A stretch of 64,000 nt of DNA. It comes from Nostoc foliaceum FACHB-393. GTDB taxonomy: Bacteria > Cyanobacteriota > Cyanobacteriia > Cyanobacteriales > Nostocaceae. Under the pieces are notes generated by a model, which had not been told where the DNA came from, made no database searches, and saw only the letters and a program-made list of their open reading frames with translations. Where the stretch lies: NCBI RefSeq assembly GCF_014698505.1, contig NZ_JACJTD010000033.1, forward strand, positions 1-64,000, read 5' to 3'. A program made the position numbers and the translations under genes. Shown piece after piece: positions 60,808 to 64,000 of this stretch; the stretch's first letter is position 1; every line of letters begins with the position of its first letter.

Positions 60808-61749
60808 ATGAAAAACATAACATATTATTGTCAACGGCTGGCTGAATTAAATGTGAGTAATAGCCGTAAGCGTGGTAACGCTCAATACAAACCAATACTA
60901 GTTTTATCTGTAATTGATTTGATTGCGCGAGGTATCATTACTACTAACGAGATTCCAGTTTCAGACGAATTAATTCAAACATTTGAGAGGTATTGGAATG
61001 TAATCGGTTCTCCGTCTTACAAAGGTGGTTTACACTATCCTTTCTTGCATCTGCAAAATGAAGGCTTTTGGTACTTGAAATTTAAGCCTGAATTTAATGG
61101 GTTACAGCCAAAAACAATTAACAAACTAAAAGAGGCTGTTGAATACGCATATCTAGATGGTGAATTATTTAACTTTTTGCAAGATGAGTTTTACAGAAAA
61201 GAACTAATTGATGCACTTGTGGCAGCTTTCTTTTCTGATAATGAAAATGATATAGAGTCTATTTTACAAATAAATCAAACTTTTCAAGATGACGCGGTAA
61301 ATATAGAACAAATAATTGAAACAGGAAATTTAGAGCCTAATCCAAGATGGAGCTTGAAACGAGCAGTTATTAGAAATGCTTTTTTTAGGAAAGCAATCGT
61401 ACACGTTTATGACTACAGATGTTCCTTCTGTGGACTAAAAGTAACTAAAAAGGTAAATCAAAATATTGTGGATGGCGCACATATCAAGCCATTTTCACAG
61501 TTTTATGATAATAAAATTCATAATGGAATTGCTCTTTGTAAAAATCATCATTGGGCATTTGACAGGGGTTGGTTTGCTGTAGATGAAAAATACAAAATTA
61601 TAGTTAGTAATGATTTGGAAGAAGCATCTCCCCATGCTAAACCTATGAAAAATTTTCATGGTGAAACAATACTTCTACCAAATACAGAGCAACACTTTCC
61701 ACAACAGGAAGCGCTGCAATGGCATCGCCAAAATATATTTCAAGCATAA
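60808..61749 (+). CDS. Probable phosphorothioate-binding HNH restriction endonuclease
   Basis: 313 residues. The N-terminal ~110 residues have RGNAQYKPILVLSVIDLI and LHYPFLHLQNEGFWYL, the pattern of the sulfur-binding domain in ScoMcrA/SprMcrA-type nucleases (xxKPLLLL and YPFxxLxxxxxW). The C-terminal HNH domain has YRCSFCGLKV, VDGAHIKPFSQFYDN, GIALCKNHHWAFDRGWFAVD. Such enzymes cut DNA carrying phosphorothioate links. Its presence beside dnd modification genes is striking, since a nuclease with that specificity would attack self. It could instead recognise unmodified or differently modified DNA. The stop is immediately followed by the stop of dndB on the other strand. Confidence 0.75.
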   Translation: MKNITYYCQRLAELNVSNSRKRGNAQYKPILVLSVIDLIARGIITTNEIPVSDELIQTFERYWNVIGSPSYKGGLHYPFLHLQNEGFWYLKFKPEFNGLQPKTINKLKEAVEYAYLDGELFNFLQDEFYRKELIDALVAAFFSDNENDIESILQINQTFQDDAVNIEQIIETGNLEPNPRWSLKRAVIRNAFFRKAIVHVYDYRCSFCGLKVTKKVNQNIVDGAHIKPFSQFYDNKIHNGIALCKNHHWAFDRGWFAVDEKYKIIVSNDLEEASPHAKPMKNFHGETILLPNTEQHFPQQEALQWHRQNIFQA

Positions 61750-63348
61750 TTACAGGATAGGTGGAAGTCCTACAGCTTTCGGTTCAACAAACTCGCCATC
61801 AAAACCTATTGTTTTATTTTCAACAGTCCTAGCATCCGCCAAAGCCTTACGAAGTTCAGCACGTTCCATCTGTTCCTGAATTCCACCCAGGATATAAACC
61901 AATAACTTCGCCGCCAAATCTCGTCCAGCAACCTGCACTCGCTTTTTATTTGGGTCATACAAAACCCCATACCAGAGAGATTGGGGATATTCCATACCAC
62001 TAAAACCACCTTGCTGGTCAAACTTCCGCAGTTTCTTAAAAATATCTGCGAGGGAAAAACCTTTTTTAAAAACCAAAATTCCCAAAGCTTGCGCTAATGC
62101 AACTTGAGCAACTGGACGGAAAAGCATATTTCCTTCACCTCCATCCTTCTCAAAGCTGAAGCGCCGTAAAGCTGGTGTATCCTCGTGTTCTAAAATTTTA
62201 TAACTAGAAAGACTAGCCAAAGAATCAAATAGCTTTTTAAATTCCTCAATTCCCTGCTCAATTTCTTCATCCTCTGGACGCATGGGAATTAAACCTTTCT
62301 CCAAGGGTTTCCAGTGAGGAAACTTTTGAGCCAAATATCGCTCAGACATATCTTGTAGAGCTTGCAAAGTGGTCAAAACTGTAGAATTGGAAGCGACTGT
62401 TGCACTATTCCAATTAACACGAGGATTGCGCTCTTGTCGTTGTTCTAATAGTGGATGTGTAACTGCAATTTTTCTAGCAACGATCGCAAAACCATCATCC
62501 TCATTCAACTGTGTTAGTTGCCCTTTAGTCAACGGTGCAGCCATCAGGTTGACATGAACAAAAATCGATCTTACCCTCCGCCTCGCCTGGGTGCGAGTTT
62601 CCCCAGCCGCTACCGCACAGATGAACTCAATACCAATTTTTTCCTTGGGTAAATTTTGCAAGTAAGCAAGGTCTACTTGATACTTTTCTATCAAATCATT
62701 GACTGTAATAAAACTGTCATCAGCACCTTTATCCTTTTTATAACGCTGGAGTTTGCGAGTTTTAATTAACTCCATCAACCCCTGTACACCCATTAATCGG
62801 TGTTGACCATCTAGCGCATAAATAGTTACATCATCCTCAGAAATATTTAGCAGACCTACTTTAGCATCTTTATCTAGGGGGATGAAATCTGTAGTAGACT
62901 TAATGGCGCGTCCTTCACTATCCCACTCAGCAGCTTTAGGATTATCTACCCACGGTTGATTAATTACTACCAACACTGGGGGAAACTTATGGTTGTGTCG
63001 AGCCGCCAAATACTGCACTAGTGGCGCTTGACGTGACCAATCAAGGGGACGCTGTTGAATTTCATCAATACTATCTGCGTCAATCTCGACATTATCAGTT
63101 TCAGGATTATACTTTTTTTGAAACAGAGGTAAGCCAGAGGCGAAGTGAACCCGACCTGCAAACCATTCCAGTGTAACAGAGCTAACATAAGCCTCAGTAC
63201 CACCCATCTCGGTTTTTTGAACGAGAATCTGATCTTTTCTCCCTAAAAACTTCTCTAGGAGTAAAGCTAGTACCTGTTTTTCCTTGTTTTCCCGTTCCAG
63301 ATATTCTCTAGCAATGTCAGCAGTGGGGTCAGATAGACTATCTTTCAT
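61750..63348 (-). CDS. dndB: DndB-like DGQHR-domain protein
   Basis: 532 residues. The DGQHR motif is in IYALDGQHRLMGVQGLMEL (~180). ARRRVRSIFVHVNLMAAPLT (~250) and the following helical segments are typical of the DGQHR family. DndB is known as a regulator of phosphorothioation: it represses dnd transcription in Salmonella and limits how many consensus sites are modified. This protein is longer than the ~360 residues of enterobacterial DndB, with an extra C-terminal region of unknown role. It is divergent from dndC over a 181-bp spacer, where it may bind. Confidence 0.85.
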   Translation of the reverse strand: MKDSLSDPTADIAREYLERENKEKQVLALLLEKFLGRKDQILVQKTEMGGTEAYVSSVTLEWFAGRVHFASGLPLFQKKYNPETDNVEIDADSIDEIQQRPLDWSRQAPLVQYLAARHNHKFPPVLVVINQPWVDNPKAAEWDSEGRAIKSTTDFIPLDKDAKVGLLNISEDDVTIYALDGQHRLMGVQGLMELIKTRKLQRYKKDKGADDSFITVNDLIEKYQVDLAYLQNLPKEKIGIEFICAVAAGETRTQARRRVRSIFVHVNLMAAPLTKGQLTQLNEDDGFAIVARKIAVTHPLLEQRQERNPRVNWNSATVASNSTVLTTLQALQDMSERYLAQKFPHWKPLEKGLIPMRPEDEEIEQGIEEFKKLFDSLASLSSYKILEHEDTPALRRFSFEKDGGEGNMLFRPVAQVALAQALGILVFKKGFSLADIFKKLRKFDQQGGFSGMEYPQSLWYGVLYDPNKKRVQVAGRDLAAKLLVYILGGIQEQMERAELRKALADARTVENKTIGFDGEFVEPKAVGLPPIL

Positions 63349-63529
63349 GTTAAATTTTAAAAACAGAATAAGATTATGTCGTTTAATTATCCAAAAATTT
63401 GGATATTAGTAGTAAAGTTTTTAAAAACTTTTCTTTAACCCACGGAGGTGGGTTTTGTGTGTGTAGCCGCGAATTCTATTCGCCCTATTCGCCCAGATAT
63501 TACGCCAGTGTTTCCAGAGAGAAGGAGAA
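63349..63529. promoter_or_regulatory. Divergent dndB-dndC control region
   Basis: 181 bp. A perfect 7-bp hairpin AACCCAC-GGAG-GTGGGTT (63437-63454) and a direct repeat of TATTCGCCC (63478-63495) lie on the dndC side. GAAGGAGA provides the dndC ribosome-binding site. If DndB acts as in Salmonella, its operator should be here. Confidence 0.5.
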
Positions 63530-64000
63530 ATGACTACAGCACAACAACCAGAAAAGATAGTTCAGCAAACACGTACTGTAGCAGAGTTAGTGGACTATAT
63601 CCAAGCTCTCACCACTGAAATTCAAGAATTGTATTGTTTAGATGAGATACCTTGGGTTGTGGGCTATTCGGGCGGCAAAGATAGTACTGCTACCTTACAG
63701 CTTATCTGGAATGCGATCGCAGCACTACCAGTTGAAAAGCGAAAAAAGACTATTCATGTTATTACAACTGACACACTGGTAGAAAATCCTGTAGTCTCTG
63801 TTTGGGTACGCAAATCCTTAGAAAGGATGAAAGTTGCTGCTCAAGAACAGAAAATGCCCATTGAGCCACATTTATTACACCCAGAAATCAAAGAGACATT
63901 CTGGGTAAGCTTGATTGGTAAAGGTTATCCAACGCCACGAGGAAAATTTCGTTGGTGTACAGACCGTCTAAAAATTCATCCTTCTAACCACTTTATCCGT
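63530..64000 (+). CDS. dndC: DndC sulfurtransferase, N-terminal part (cut by window edge)
   Basis: 157 residues are visible, in frame to the edge. The PP-loop ATP-pyrophosphatase motif VVGYSGGKDSTATLQLIW (~45) and the DndC block GYPTPRGKFRWCTDRLKIHP (~130) are unambiguous; the second also contains a conserved Cys. DndC activates and transfers sulfur with DndA/IscS during replacement of a backbone oxygen by sulfur. DndD and DndE would be expected downstream, outside the window. ATG 63530 follows GAAGGAGA. Confidence 0.92.
   Translation, partial: MTTAQQPEKIVQQTRTVAELVDYIQALTTEIQELYCLDEIPWVVGYSGGKDSTATLQLIWNAIAALPVEKRKKTIHVITTDTLVENPVVSVWVRKSLERMKVAAQEQKMPIEPHLLHPEIKETFWVSLIGKGYPTPRGKFRWCTDRLKIHPSNHFIR

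Overview
The window looks like chromosome from a filamentous, heterocyst-type cyanobacterium of the Nostoc/Anabaena group. Evidence: many HIP1 sites (GCGATCGC), A+T-rich spacers with short tandem heptamers and dispersed ~29-bp repeats, a flv4-2 flavodiiron operon, a cyanobacterial-type Hfq beside dapF, a group 2 sigma factor and SLH-domain proteins. No rRNA, tRNA or CRISPR array was seen. The left edge cuts an IS5-type transposase and the right edge cuts dndC.

Layout. 0-7.6 kb: transposon end, an ArsR remnant, a beta-helix/SLH surface protein, a cyanobacterial hypothetical, a long coiled-coil/TPR membrane protein, a small conserved protein, a VanZ-like protein and a methyltransferase. 7.7-10.6 kb: a DUF262-DUF1524 (GmrSD/SspE-type) putative nuclease and a D-cysteine desulfhydrase-family gene carrying two in-frame dispersed repeats. 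10.8-15 kb: flv4, a PsiE-like membrane gene (sll0218 type) and flv2, with palindromes in both spacers. 15.1-15.4 kb: a 21-bp minisatellite. 15.7-19.9 kb: a four-gene Gld-like ABC exporter. 19.9-30.3 kb: purU, an acetyltransferase, an M41-like metalloprotease without AAA domain, a GGDEF protein, a metal-binding chaperone, alaS, an allA-type gene and a sigma factor. 31.3-31.8 kb: a decayed RibD-like deaminase.

33.6-47.8 kb: one codirectional exopolysaccharide cluster of eleven genes: Wzc-like copolymerase/kinase, Wzx flippase, Wzy polymerase, GT2, GT4, GT-D and GT26 transferases and a methyltransferase, followed by a convergent Tat-exported GH10 xylanase. 49.6-54 kb: hfq/dapF (divergent), two MITE-like elements in a relic of the alkA 3' end, a DMT exporter, and an overlapping ada-alkA alkylation-repair operon. 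54.2-59.9 kb: two related PAS histidine kinases and a lone receiver. The first kinase has lost ATP-binding residues and carries a G-rich repeat inside its dimerisation domain.

60.3-64 kb: a DNA phosphorothioation island: Dnd-associated protein 4, a probable sulfur-binding-domain HNH nuclease, dndB on the opposite strand and the start of dndC. This is the best candidate for a defence system; the DUF262-DUF1524 gene 51 kb upstream may or may not be functionally linked to it.
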